Assembly (NCBI RefSeq): GCF_040183065.1
Contig: NC_091119.1
Span: 65,644,392 to 65,708,391 of the forward strand
DNA: 64,000 nucleotides
Source of the DNA: Periplaneta americana
Lineage: Eukaryota; Arthropoda; Insecta; Blattodea; Blattidae
Reading direction: 5' to 3'
Shown: piece after piece, positions 46,437 to 60,100 of the stretch
Layout of the letters: the number at the start of each line of letters is the position of its first letter
How positions within the stretch are numbered: position 1 is the stretch's first letter
The notes under the pieces: model-generated
The model's input: only the letters and a program-made list of their open reading frames with translations
What the model was told of the DNA's origin: nothing
The model's database searches: none
Made by a program: the position numbers and the translations under genes

Positions 46437-49400
46437 GTAATAATAATACTTAGATAATTTAATTATTTAACCTGTAATGTGCATATAATTTGGTTAATAG
46501 AGTAAAATTGTATACCTCGGAAGTTTGAATTGTATATGGGTATAATGAATAGAATTGCGTTTATGCTTAGGGAAATTTTTGGTTTGTTTATTATTTTTAT
46601 TTTATTAGTTATTTTTGTTATAGTTGGAGTTGCTTTTTTGACTTTATTAGAGCGTAACCATTAAAAATTGGGAAAATTAAAACAAATACTATTGTTAACG
46701 AGAATTATTTGAAAAATGCTTCCTTAATCTATTCTTAAATTCGTTTGATGTCTGACAGTCTCTGACATTACTCGGTAGGAAATTCCAAAGTCAAAGAACA
46801 GCCACAGTGAAAGAAGATGAGTATGAGGATGTTTGATGGGAAGGAATGAATAATATTGAGGAGTGCTATGATTGTGTGTCTAGATCATGATGGGTGGCTG
46901 AATTTTGAAAATGGGACGTGAGATAGAAGTGGAGAAATGCAATATATGAAAGAGGAGGGAAAGACAATGGATTTTTCTACGATCTAGCCGGAATCAGAAC
47001 AACATTTCGAGAGACTGTGTTATGTGATCGACCCGGCGAATATTTCAGACGAAATGTATGCACATATATGTACACTTTGCAGTCTCTGCACCAGAGTAAC
47101 GTTTAGATCAGTAAATAGAATATCACAATCATCGAAGTCGGGCATGACGAGTGTTTGCACTAAAATATTTTTTAGGGAAAAGCAGAGTGCGAATTAAGAT
47201 TTCTGATGGGGTGGGGGGGGATAGAATCCTAGAGAGAGAATATCATACATAAAATAATTATTATCCTCATTCGTTACAGCTCAACGCTTGGTCGCACTGA
47301 GTTGCTTGTCTTGCATCTTGATCATAATAATAATTATATCCACGAGCAGGCTTAAGATAAGATGTGTAATTCCTAAGTTATTGAGTGTTGCCAGCTTGCC
47401 GGTGATGATAATACATCAATATTATTGTTTTCTTTGCTTACTTTATACTTTATAAAGTACATATAGTCGTATTAAAACAATTATATTTTGTGAGGTGGAT
47501 AGAAGTTATCCCTGGCAGGGATGTTAATATGAATTTATGAGATGGGGAAAACTCCCCCCAACCCCCCTCCCCGTTAATTCGCATCCTGGGGAAAGGGTAG
47601 AAAGTTCTTTAATTGCCTAAAAGAGTGGATTAGTGAAAATACTTTTTTGCAAGTTTCTGCAACTTGAATGTTTCAATTTAAACTTTTATCCTAGGTTCTT
47701 TACTGATTCACTGAACGGAATTTCGGTGCCTTTATTACATGAGCAAGTAGCAATAAGAAAGCCTAGAGTTGGTGCCGACACCTGAATTAAGCTTTCTTAA
47801 GGAGCTTCCTGGCGAGTCGGTGCTGCAGTAGGACAGGAGCAGCGCAACCGACGTTGTACTGCACTGAACTCCCTCACTTCTCCCCACGTCTGCGTTTTTC
47901 GCAAGACATGTTCATCATAATTTTTGACGTGAATACGTCAAGTTAGGTCCAGTACTAGGGTGCCATCTTAGAAAGTCGATCAACATATTTTAAGGTCAGT
48001 TTCGTCGCACGTATAATTTCTAAACTACACGTCATATTCCAATGAAGTTAAAGATTGACAGACGAAGGAACAATGTATCCAACGTGACCTTGAATTGGAG
48101 CGGGTGACGTTATTAGCGATACACGGGTGGGAGGTGAGGCATGAATTGAGAGGAGCGCCGCGCCGTAGCGCGGTAGCCGTGGCTCAAATACGGTGGTTTT
48201 AATGGCTTTTTATTCGGTTAATACGAATTTCTGCTTATACGAACTTCGAAAAAAAAATTTTCTGTTTCTTAACTGCAATTCTATCAGCGATGCAACGCAT
48301 TCACGCACTTGGGGTCTGTGTCTCCGATACAGCCTATTCCGATTTTTCCTCACCGTTTTCTAGCGATGACGAAGATATTGCGAACCTCAACAACATAATA
48401 CGACACTTCAAAACTTTAATTTACAAGAAGACATTATTCAACTAAATTCAATATCATATGCAGCCACCATACGTAATTACTTCATAACTTTTTTTTACCA
48501 GAGTTTCAGAGATATTTATATTTCTATGCAATAGCGCAGGATGAGAAAAAAATAGTTTGACGCATATAGAGTGACCAGACGTCCTCTTTTGTCCGGACAT
48601 GTCCTACTTTTTAGGCCTTTGAGGTCCGGGCGGTTTTTTTTTTTTTAATCAAGAATGTTTTCCTTTTCGTAACTTGTATGCCTGATATTTTGAAGTTTTC
48701 TGATTTGACGCCTTTTTAAAGTAATTTGCCTGTAAGCAGCATTGGCGGAATTTATACTTTTTCTGTCCTCTTTAATAATTATACTGGGTGTTCATTTCAA
48801 AGTGTGTCATGACGTCACTGTTGTTGGGTCACCGATTTGAAGCGAGTTTCAGCTTATATGTTAGAGAAGTTGCCTATTATTTAAGGCGTTCTTCAATCTG
48901 AACTTGAGAACGTGTACGGTATAACTTGAACGTCGTAGCAACAGATGGCGGTCTGTGTGCTACCATAACCTCTTTCGAACTGTGTTTTGCGCCGGCAAGT
49001 CGTACGCAGGGTATTTGTTATCATCGGTTGCGTACGGTAACATTCCACAACACAAATCAAATGCTCCGTGTCCATGTTAACCGTCGAAGTTAATGTCAAC
49101 AAATACGTCAGTAATCGTCTTAACCCTCTCCCCATATCCCGACAGTACGTATTTCCAAACAGTTCACATTCCTGCCACTATCGGCGTTACCGTACGTATC
49201 GGTACGTACTCTTCAGAATGAACGCCGTACTTGCTAGGCAACTTCTCTGCCTCATAAGTTATACACCTTTGCGGAAGTGTAGGAAGATTGAATTCTCTAG
49301 GCTCATCGGCTAGCCACATGACGGCATACAGCGAGCCATGACACATTTTGAACTGAACACCCAGTAGTTCTCTTGATTTTCATATGTAGCTAACTGTAAA

Positions 49401-50013
49401 ATCATTATTATTAATTGAAAAATGAGTTCTATTCAGTCAATACTTAACATAAAACACAATAAAACATGTTATAATAACATTTACACAGATTTAAAAACAA
49501 ACGTTTTCGCCAATTTTGATTGGCATCTTCAGGTCGTGTAGGTCGAATGGAACATGTTATAAAAAAAGTGAACACTTGGTATATGACGTTAAAAACCAAA
49601 GTTACAACTGTAATATCACTTAAAAACAGAGAAAAGAATATAGCAAAAAGCCTCCACGATGTGTGAAGAATCACTGTGTTGAAAGAGGCGTGTGTGAACC
49701 AAGGAAACAGCAAAACTCTTCTGTCATTGCAGATACAGTTTTCAAGATAGATTTGAAGATGCTACGAACAGGTCGGTCGTGTGTCCGTTATGGGGAGCAG
49801 GAAAAATCCTGTAAATTGTAAGGATAGAATGAAAGAATATTTAGAAGCATTTAAGTATTATTTAAATCTTCTAAAACAATACTTACAAAAAATGGAAGAA
49901 CGTCTTGAAATCCATGAGGCCGGCGACACGACTGATCTTTACATTAAGTGGTAGCGTATGACGAAAACTGTATATGTTGCACGACTATTGGATGAGTGAC
50001 CGTTACTTGCGTG

Positions 50014-50077
<64 letters not shown>

Positions 50078-53000
50078 TACTCAACATTTTAAATACCGAT
50101 AATGTAAATTGTAAACAATTATTTTAATAATAACCCCCCCTCCCTATTTTGACAAAATTCTGCGTACGCTTCCGGTTTACTGTCACAATTTAATGAGTTG
50201 AAAATATTAGCACTGCGTCTCTTGAAGATATAGAATAATTCTCATAATAATGGTCAAGTCATGTTAGAATCAAAACCTGTGCTATTGTAAACAACAAATT
50301 TCACATATTGCTTTACTGCGTCATATGCATTGTTGTCTAAGTTATCTGAAATCGACTTTTCCCTCTTACTGTCTACATACAAAAAATGTAAGAGTAGTCT
50401 ATAAGAGTGAAGTATAAAATTGGAATAATACTCGTACAAAAAGTTCTAATTGTTCCACAATACTAGAATTAAGGCTAAAAAATTCCTTTGTTCCATGACT
50501 AAAAGTTTTAGATAAAGAATTGGGAGAGGATTAGGTCTTCATGCCTTAGCCCCCATAGACATTCGCTCTGTATGTTACAATACCTTACTTTAGATTCGGT
50601 TGTAATTTACTCCTGAGTACGACATACGCTCTTACCTCTTGAATAACAAATTCCAATGCTTTCCATCAATAGGTGTTCCATTTTGAAGAATCTCGCTTTT
50701 GAACCATTCCTTAAAGTTTGCTGGAGAATTCAATATGTTGGAAAACACATGCATGCCGCCATCTTCCTTCCATCTTGAAATAATTTTATTTTGTGGATCT
50801 TTGGTTGTGGGAGATAAATATGGCCAGAAGATGTAGCAGTTCAGATTATCGTAGGAGTCACTCTCTAAAAAATAAACAAAATTATATACACTCGGTACAA
50901 TATAGTTTGAAATTCTAACAAACTTAGTTTTCTATTAGGGGACGGTACGGTACCATGTAGAGGCAGTAAGGAATACATAAAAAGAATATACAAATACTAC
51001 AATAGGCCTATACAATAATACAATACTGCAGAAAATATCGCATAAACATAGGGAAAATAAGGTTTGCATCATAAGACAAAATTAATACGATTTTCTCTTA
51101 CATCCTCCCATTCTATTTTCTCTCTCTCCCACTCTTCCACACTCCCACCCACCATAGTTCCACTTTTTTCTTTTTCCGTACCTCTGTATTCTCATTATTA
51201 ATCATATTTCTACACTATATTCTACATAGCTATCTACTTAATCATTAATAGACAATTTTACTAACCATGCCGATAACAAGACTCGAACCACCGACCTTTA
51301 CTTCTGTACTTTATTGCCTTTATAGCCCTTTATAGCCTTAACCATTAGACTATACGAATAAATACGAACTCGTCGATTACACATATGAATATTAACCTTT
51401 TCATGAAACCTTCTAAAATCATGATAAGCCGAACACTTAACGTTGTCATATCCTGGCAGGAAATACAAACGCCACTCCGAAATTTGTCGCAACATCGCCA
51501 CATACCTTCTTCAATAACAACTTATCACTACTTTACTATTCTTTTCTCGTAAAAACAGTGTTGCTAAGATTCATATTTCGTTACATCACGTCATAAAGCA
51601 TATTTAGGCCTACATCATTCATAACCACATCGAACTATGTACAGTACCAGGAAAAAGTAACGGGCAGCCAAATTTTACTATTCCAGATACAACACATTGC
51701 GTACCGGTATGTATAGTAAACAAGAGTGCCTGTATATGCTGTACCGGTATGTTACTTGTTAACAGTCGTGCAAAAGAAATAAACAGTTGGATTTGTATTG
51801 CTTGTTGTATGAGCAGGTAGTACACCAGACATCCCTGGTGTAAAGGTAAACTGAGAGATGAAAAATTCGCTACAAATATTAATTCAAATAATACTCGTAC
51901 TTTCGGAGTTTACTAATTCGGTCCCATCGTCAAAAATATATACTAGTTCGGTCCAGAGCCAAGAAGTAAACAATACTAGTTCAGTCCCGGGTCATTAGGC
52001 TAAGTTAACAGTACTAATTCGGTCCCGGATCGAAAATAGATCAGTACTGGTTGGAAATCAACATTTTCCTTGCCATTCTATGCAGGCTTAGGACTGTCAT
52101 AAGGTAGGGACGGGTAAATTTGTGACTCGAGACAGCTAGTTCATAATATATACTGTACCAACATCAAAACATTCAGTATCGATATCATACCAACACGAAA
52201 ACATGTCGGATTCAATACGACAGCTAGTTCATAATTAGGGCTATGAAAAGGGAGCAGTTAAAGCTAGTGATGGTACCGTCTGTATCGCTGCTTACGTCAA
52301 GTTGTAGGGGAAACACTCTGTATATAAGCTTACTGTACCAACATCAAAACACGTCATTATCGATATCATACCAACATGAAAACATTTCGGATTCGATACG
52401 ACAGCTAGTTCATAATATTATACTGTATCAACATCAAAACACGTCAATATCGTTATCATACCAACATGAAAACATTTCCGATTCGATACGACAGCTAGTT
52501 CATAATATTATACTGTATCAACATCAAAACACGTCAATATCGATATCATACCAACATGAAAACATTTCGGATTCGATACGACAGCTAGTTCATAATAATA
52601 TACTGTATCAACATCAAAACACGTCAATATCGGTATCATACTAACATGAAAATATTTCGGATTCGATACGACAGCTAGTTCATAATATTATACTGTATCA
52701 ACATCAAAACACGTCAATATCGGTATCATACTAACATGAAAACATTTCGGATTCGATACGACAGCTAGTTCATAATATTATACTGTATCAACATCAAAAC
52801 ACGTCAATATCGGTATCATACTAACATGAAAATATTTCGGATTCGATACGACAGCTAGTTCATAATATTATACTGTATCAACATCAAAACACGTCAATAT
52901 CGATATCATATCAACATGAAAACATGCCGGATTCGATACGAAAGCTAGTACAGTCTCTTTGATATATGAGGGGCTCACAACCAGAGTGGACCAAGTCCAC

Positions 53001-56000
53001 CAGTGATCAATTTGTGGATTAATACAATCTCGGATGAAGAAAACTTAGATTTATTCATTGCCATAACAAACAAAGTCCATAATCCATTTGTTACTCCACA
53101 GAGCGCAGCATTTCCTATGGAAGGTCAGAGTCCGTGGATATACAGAGTAGCGCAATCACCGAGTCGGCCGCCATTGTTAGTCCTTTTCAACACGCTAGGG
53201 ATAGGAATATTTGAAGTAAAACTCAGATATTTTTAATTTGAAGGGCAAAAACGTCTAAAGGATCTTCTCACATTATAGAACATTATTATCAGTCAACATA
53301 CTAATGCATAAAAACTTCATTTAATAATTATTACAGCATAAATACGCATTTAAGTGTTCAATATACTCCTTCATAAACATCACAGTTATAGGTATTACAG
53401 CAGCATGAACTTAATAAATTACAAGTAACAAATGAAAACAACAATTTTGCAAATAAAATAACAATAAATCTAAACATTTCCAACTGCATTCCTCGTGCAA
53501 ACTCTCCGGCTTCCGCATATAAGGGCACACACTATACTGAAATTTCTCGAAGTTTATTAGTTTTAAGAGTTCACAACAGTGAAACCAATAACTACCATAC
53601 TTACGAAGCTAGATTCACCAAATTTTGATCACTGGTACTTATATCTGCTTAATAGTGACAAGTGTACAAAATTGCATCCGCCTATGATACGTGGTTCGCA
53701 GTTTATTAATTACTGTATTAAAATATTGAACCGCTTTATATAAAAAGTCGCACTACAATTGACATTATTCTTAAGTGATTTTCACTTACATGGCTCCTTA
53801 CATACATGGAATCAAAGCTTACTATAAGATTTTGCTGTAAAATTAATAAGTAAATTGCTAGAATTTTTTAATAAATAAAAAAATTAATAGTCATAAAAAT
53901 TCCTAGTAATTTACCCATTCGCTGTACAGAAAATTCCAATAGTAATGTTTGTTCCAATGTATATAAAGAATCTTATAAGTGAATATAAATGGAAAATAAT
54001 GTAAATTGTGACGCAAGGGACTTTTTGCATTAAGCAATACACTATATAATTAAGTTATTAATAAAGTGCAAACCACTTATCATAGAGAGAGACGAAAGTT
54101 TGTACATGTGTTATTATTAACCAGATATACTAGTGATAAACATTTTGTGAGTTTAGCTTTAAAAGTATGGAAGTTAGTAATTTCATTATAATGTCCCCAA
54201 GGATACACTGATGTGAGATTTTGTCATTTTTGGTAAACAAATCGTTTCTTTGTTTTTATCTTTAAAAATTCATTTATGATCTAAAGATGCCCTCTGCCAA
54301 TTTTCATGACCATACGACCGGTCTATCAGCTGTTTAGGGTCACGTTTTAAACGGCTGCGGGCTCTGACTGTTAATTTAAATTCTCCGTCCACGATCTCCA
54401 CTCTGAATTCTGCTACCATTTTGGAAATTCCGCTATATTTCATACATTATTTATTATATTAGATTTCCGATTGAGCCAGAGTAGCTTCTCGACTTCTCGA
54501 AATATTTCTTCATAGAATACAAAGGTGTTAGACCTACTTCAAAGGCTGCTTTCCTTTAAAAGATATTCAGTTACACAGGAGAGCACAACTCTTATCTAAA
54601 GGAAAATTCCACGTGTTGCTAGTAGCCATAACAACGTGTTTTCCATGCTTGGTTTTTGTTTGTGATACAAGAAATATTTGCAAGTTTCTAACAGTTTTAT
54701 TGTTAATGTTATAATAGTGTCTATAGTCCATAGTGATTTGTAAATAATATTTATCTATTATAGTGTTTTCTAAGATTACATAATTTTTTAGTCATCTCTA
54801 TTTACTAATGTAGATTAGGTGTGCACAGCGTGGTAGTGTATATAAGGATAAGTTCTGTATATAATATGATAGTTCTATATGTTTCAAAATGCCTAGAAAA
54901 TAAAAACAGAGACCTGGTTAATTATTATTATCCCGAACTTTTGAAGTCAATTTTCTCCACTTTAATTTTCTGTAAATTTTGCATTGCTAAAAATGCTACT
55001 CTTTCTACAGATTCTGTACTACATGCATGATTTTTTGTAGAGGTTTTTGAATATGTTCTTACAAAACTAACACTCATTTTTTTGTTGTTCTTGTTGTTTA
55101 GTCAATTGTCCGAAGACAGATTTGAACCTCATAAGTACCACCAATAAGGCATCACTCATGAGAAAACTAGGCCAGGAGATAATGGGGTAGGGTGGCAATT
55201 TTCTTTCCCCCTCCAATGCATACTTCGCCGATTAGCTACATATTCCACTAGTCACACTTCAGATACTTACAAACAATTTTCTTCCTCTGACACATATCGT
55301 CAAGTGAGATGTACTGCCTGTTTATATATTCTGTGCATATCAGCCAGAAGAGGTGTTTTTTAATATTAAGTTTTTTACGCTCGAGTTGAATTTTTCTGTT
55401 TTTACACTTTTAATGCATTAAATATGTTTAATTATTTTTTAGTAAAATAAAGAGAAAATTGTATAGTAAGTTTCGTTTCTGAAGGTCTGACACGTATGTA
55501 GACAAAAATTCTGGCCAAAATAGTAGCAATTTTTGAAAACCTAAATTTGCATAATTTAAAATTACAAATTAAATGTACAAAATTTCATAGATCTACTTAG
55601 AATAGTTTAGAAAATTGAAATTTCACATCAGTCTAACCTTAATAGGGTTTCTAGTTTCTACGTTCTTTGTATTTTCTAATCGAGCCAAACAATACAATCT
55701 TGTCTCAAGAATAAATTCAGAACTTCACAAATATATTATGTCATTCTTGCAAATAGCAAATAGGATTAAATTCAGAAATGCTTGATTTGAAAGGGAGAAG
55801 ATGGTAAAAATTTGACACTGATACTAATTGATACGCGACTTTCATTTGTTTTATGTAGAAATATCATTGCTGAATCAACTTAAATTCTAGAAAATTCTAT
55901 AAAAATATTTTGGGGCCCAAATTTTGAAAAAATAAATATCAAAATACAGTCATTCATTAATCTCACAATGTATGCTCGCTTAGGTAGCGGATCGTTCCTT

Positions 56001-57087
56001 TTTATATTTATAGTCACTTCTTTCCTTTTTCCTTATTTCTTTCACCTTGTCACAGAGAAAACAAATGTGCGCTTGTTTCAATTCTCTGTGAACAGTTCTG
56101 AACACAGTAGCATTGCATTTTTTTCGCATTTAAATTACATTCTTTCCCTATGCAACTGTATACTGCATAGCGCGCGCTGGACTAACAATGGCGGATTTGT
56201 CGGCATTTGCCGGCTCAAACGAATGCGGTACTCTGGATATCCACGGACTCTGTGGAAGGTGAAGGTTGCTAAGCGTGAGCCAGGAACTTTAAGAACTATC
56301 CAGATGGACTTGGTCCACTCTGGTTGTGAACCCCTCATATATAACTAGTTCGGACCGAATTAGTACTGTACCTTTCTGAACCCCGGATCGAATTAGTACT
56401 GTACCTTTCTGAACCCCGGATCGAATTAGTACTGTACCTTTCTGAACCCCGGATCGAATTAGCACTGTACCTTTCTGAACCCCGGATCGAATTAGTACTG
56501 TATATTTCAGGTGTGTATCTGATGGGACCGAACTGAGTTCGGTCCCCTGACTCCGTACTTTCACGTTTGGAGTGGATGGTATATTAATAGACACAAAAGG
56601 CATTCTTGCTAGTGGTTTCCCTTTTCACACTCAAGCATCTTTCTCTCAATTCAGACAATCGTAAGGGAAGTCACTGGACAATATGGAAGCTTAAGTACAG
56701 CATGATTTTATTCCAAATAGTTTTTGGATTTCCTGACCCTCACTGCGTTACGTCATGGATCATGGGAATAACTATAATGTGTTTGTCGATTTTTGGAATG
56801 AGCTATGCTATTAACATGACACAAGATAGCTGGTTGACATAATTCGGGTTAAATACAAGAGGAAGAGGCAAAGTCGTAATTTTTCACATCAACATTTCTG
56901 TGCGCTTACCTAATTCCATATTTGACTGCAGCATTTCTACATGGTCCCGCAGTTGGTGCTGTGCAGAGCGTTTACTATTCTTTATCATTTTGGCGTCACT
57001 CATCTTCAGTCCATTCAAACATGAATCAGACGTAGACTTCACTTCCACTAGAGTTACATGTTTCTTACCTGAAATGTAGTTTGCTTA

Positions 57088-57174
<87 letters not shown>

Positions 57175-60100
57175 GATATTTGTGTTTTTAAATGTATTGT
57201 ATGTTTTTCAATGTATCTGTGACAAAGTCTACTGTATTTCTAATGGCCTAATAAATTAAGTTGTCATAAATTATTACAAACACCCACAATAGTTACGATA
57301 TTATTATGACGTGAGGCGAGAAAACGGTGAGCAACTCGTGGCCCACTGCTAGCGGGATTTCCGGCGAGCGCGTAACCATTTCTCCGGCACTTCTACAATA
57401 CATAGCAGTACTAATAATACAAATTCAATAATTTGGAATTACCATGCTCACAGTCTTGCTGAAAATGGCCCCCATTTGCCGTCAGACACAATTGACATCT
57501 TCTGATAAACGAATGAACAACACTCTGAAGTCCACATCATTGATAGCTTGGATTTCTTCTCGTATATAGTATTTTAGTTCATCTATAGAATGAGGATTCT
57601 TTCTATAAACCTTACCTTTTAGTGTTCTCCATAAATAAAACTCACAGGTTGTTAGATCTTGACTTCGTGGAGCCCACACATTATTACTTATTAGTCTCGT
57701 ACCAAAAACACGCCATAATTCCCTCATTGAGAATTATAATTTGTTGGTAGGCATTGCCTAAATACACAGTGATCACTAAACTTTATACACTAACTTTGTA
57801 CACTTGAAGAATCAAGACTTTTGTAACATGACTTGTGACTACAGCGAATGCCATATGGCGACTGAGGATCTACTACGCTGCACCTCTAACAGCCCGCGCA
57901 TCGCAGACCGCGCAGGAAGCGGTTCGTAGTAACCCGCCGTCTTCTCGCCTCACGTCACAAAAATGTCTCTGTATAAGACTACTATGCCGTCTTTATAAAT
58001 TCTTGGGCCCATTTCTCTATAGTAATTGCGCACCACCATTAGCCGTTAAAATTTTACGGACATCCGTTTCATGTGCAGGCAGCGCATTTTCGTTCCCAAA
58101 CGTACGGCGGATCGAGTAGTTTCTTCTGGTAGCTATATCTATTACGTCACGTGAATTGCAAGCAGATACGCATGGGGTCATTAAATAACAATGATGTAAT
58201 ATATTATAAATATGCTCCTGTAACGTCATGTGAAGTAGAAACAACATTCTCTTAATTTAAACAAATTTTATGTGATGTTCGTAAATGATATGCATTTCAA
58301 ACCTCAGAATATATGTTTTCGTTTACTGCAACGGAATAGGTTTTGATAAATTAATTATTTGTATATATTGTATAAAATATAAATATTGATAATTTGTATA
58401 TTGATTTTTGTTATTCTTATTTTGGCCCTGTAACGTCATGTGACGTAGGAAGAACATTTTCTTAGCTTAAACAAATTTTTACTGGCAGTTATAGTAGAAG
58501 ATATGAATTTCATAATCTCAGAATATATACATGTTTTTGTTCACCATAACGGAGTTGATTTCGTTAAATGAATTAATTGAATATATTATATATAGAGTAT
58601 TTACAGTTAATATGTATCATGTTTACTATTATGTTCTAAATATAGTAGGCCCATACTTATATACTCGGGTGTTGTTTCGATTTCAGCTTGGGCTGATTAC
58701 CTGGCTTGGATTTTTTCCGAGGTTTTCCCAATCGCTAGGCGAATGTCAAATAATATATGGCGAATCTTAGGCCTCATCTTACCAAATACCATCTCACAAT
58801 CACAAATACCATCTACGCTAAATAAGCGTTGTTAAATAACCAACAAATAAAAAAACACTGTAATGTTTACAAACATTATTGTGGCAACATGAATACTTAT
58901 ATTAAAGAAGACAAAATGATTTGCCATGGACCCTAAATCGCTTTAGAATGAATAGCTATGGTTTACCAATACGACAAAGAGAGCAATCTGACTACACACA
59001 TTAAGGTTTGTATCGGCCAGAGAAAACGTTTTCGGGCGTTGCTTTCTGTATGAAAATTTTTCATATTAATCACTTCTGTCAAACCTAAAAGTTTGTAATA
59101 AAGTGAATGAAACACTTTGTATAAGCTGCAAAATATATCCAGAATGTAGCTCAGAATATGCAAATGATCATTATTTTCTTGTTTATTGTTATTGTGTTAA
59201 AATAATACTAGCCTTTGTATACTGTGAACAAGACGTAGTCATGTTCTCTTATCATTAGCTTTCCATTTCTTTCATTGCGAAATGATTTTCCTCCATAACT
59301 TCTTCCTTGAAAGAAGACCATCCACATTCCAGGGATGTTGAGTTCACTCAGGTATTGGAAAACATGTTCTTCTGCTTGACTTGCCTGAAACGTAAGATAA
59401 TTTGGTGTTTATACGAAACACGGATCATATGCGAAGACTAAGAGGAAGGCAGAAAATAAGAAAAATTGGAAAATGGTGAGTTTGCAGTGACAGGTGGGCC
59501 ATCCTGCCTCAAGCCCCTGATAGAGCCAGGTCCCGTTTCGCGGAAGAATAGCCTGATAAACCTCAGGGGCTCAAAAATAACCAACAAAATAAAAATAATA
59601 AATAAACCAAAAAAGCTCTTCTTGATCAGTCGACGCTGACAGGTGGGCCAGGGCCACCCTGCCTCAGTCTCTGATAAGCTAGGTCCCGTCCGTATGATCC
59701 CAGGGACTCGGAGCCTCCAAGCCCTTCCTATATCAGCATCGGAAACTCGTACTACTTCCAAGACTTTACCCAGCCCATTTTTACTATTACTGATGATATA
59801 TGAAATGAGGGGGGAGGTGAGTACCTCGAGAAAAACATTCTGCAAGTCTGCTTTGTCTACTAGAAATTCCATCACGATCTGGCCAGGGATTGAACCCTCA
59901 CCACCTGGATGGAAGACCAGCGCTCTAGTAGCTACTACCTACATTTTAGACATATTTTATATCATGTATGCAGGATTAACTAGTAAGTATGACATTTTTG
60001 GAAAGGGAAGTAAGGCAAAAAGTTCCGGTCTACATATACGTATTTTAGGGACGTAAACGAATTGTATCAGTGTCTGAATGAAAGTGCCCCAGGCAACATT

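Larger units (their letters stand above)
52966..56343. mobile_element. 3.4-kb non-autonomous element with long terminal inverted repeats
   Basis: The left end TATGAGGGGCTCACAACCAG (near 52968) is matched inverted at the right end. Further inverted blocks (CAGAGTGGACCAAGTCCA; GAGTCCGTGGATAT; GCCATTGTTAGTCC) extend the arms to about 220 bases (52966-53190 and 56130-56343). The interior is AT-rich, holds a SINE copy (55088-55350) and one small CpG-bearing frame (54270-54419), and has no transposase. A TA or ATA duplication is possible at the ends. Confidence 0.8.

Noticed and set aside
48570-48650. GTGACCAGACGTCC motif like the end of a dispersed repeat
   Set aside because: No matching opposite end or target duplication found.
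48893-49313. Open frames on both strands in a CpG-rich segment
   Set aside because: They lie inside a TA-flanked MITE and show no protein family pattern.
52243-52644. 133-codon frame with repeated YQHQNTSIS
   Set aside because: It is the 90-bp satellite read in a frame that stays open because 90 is divisible by three.
56289-56603. Frame with repeated VLIRSGVQKGT
   Set aside because: Translation of the 33-bp tandem repeat.
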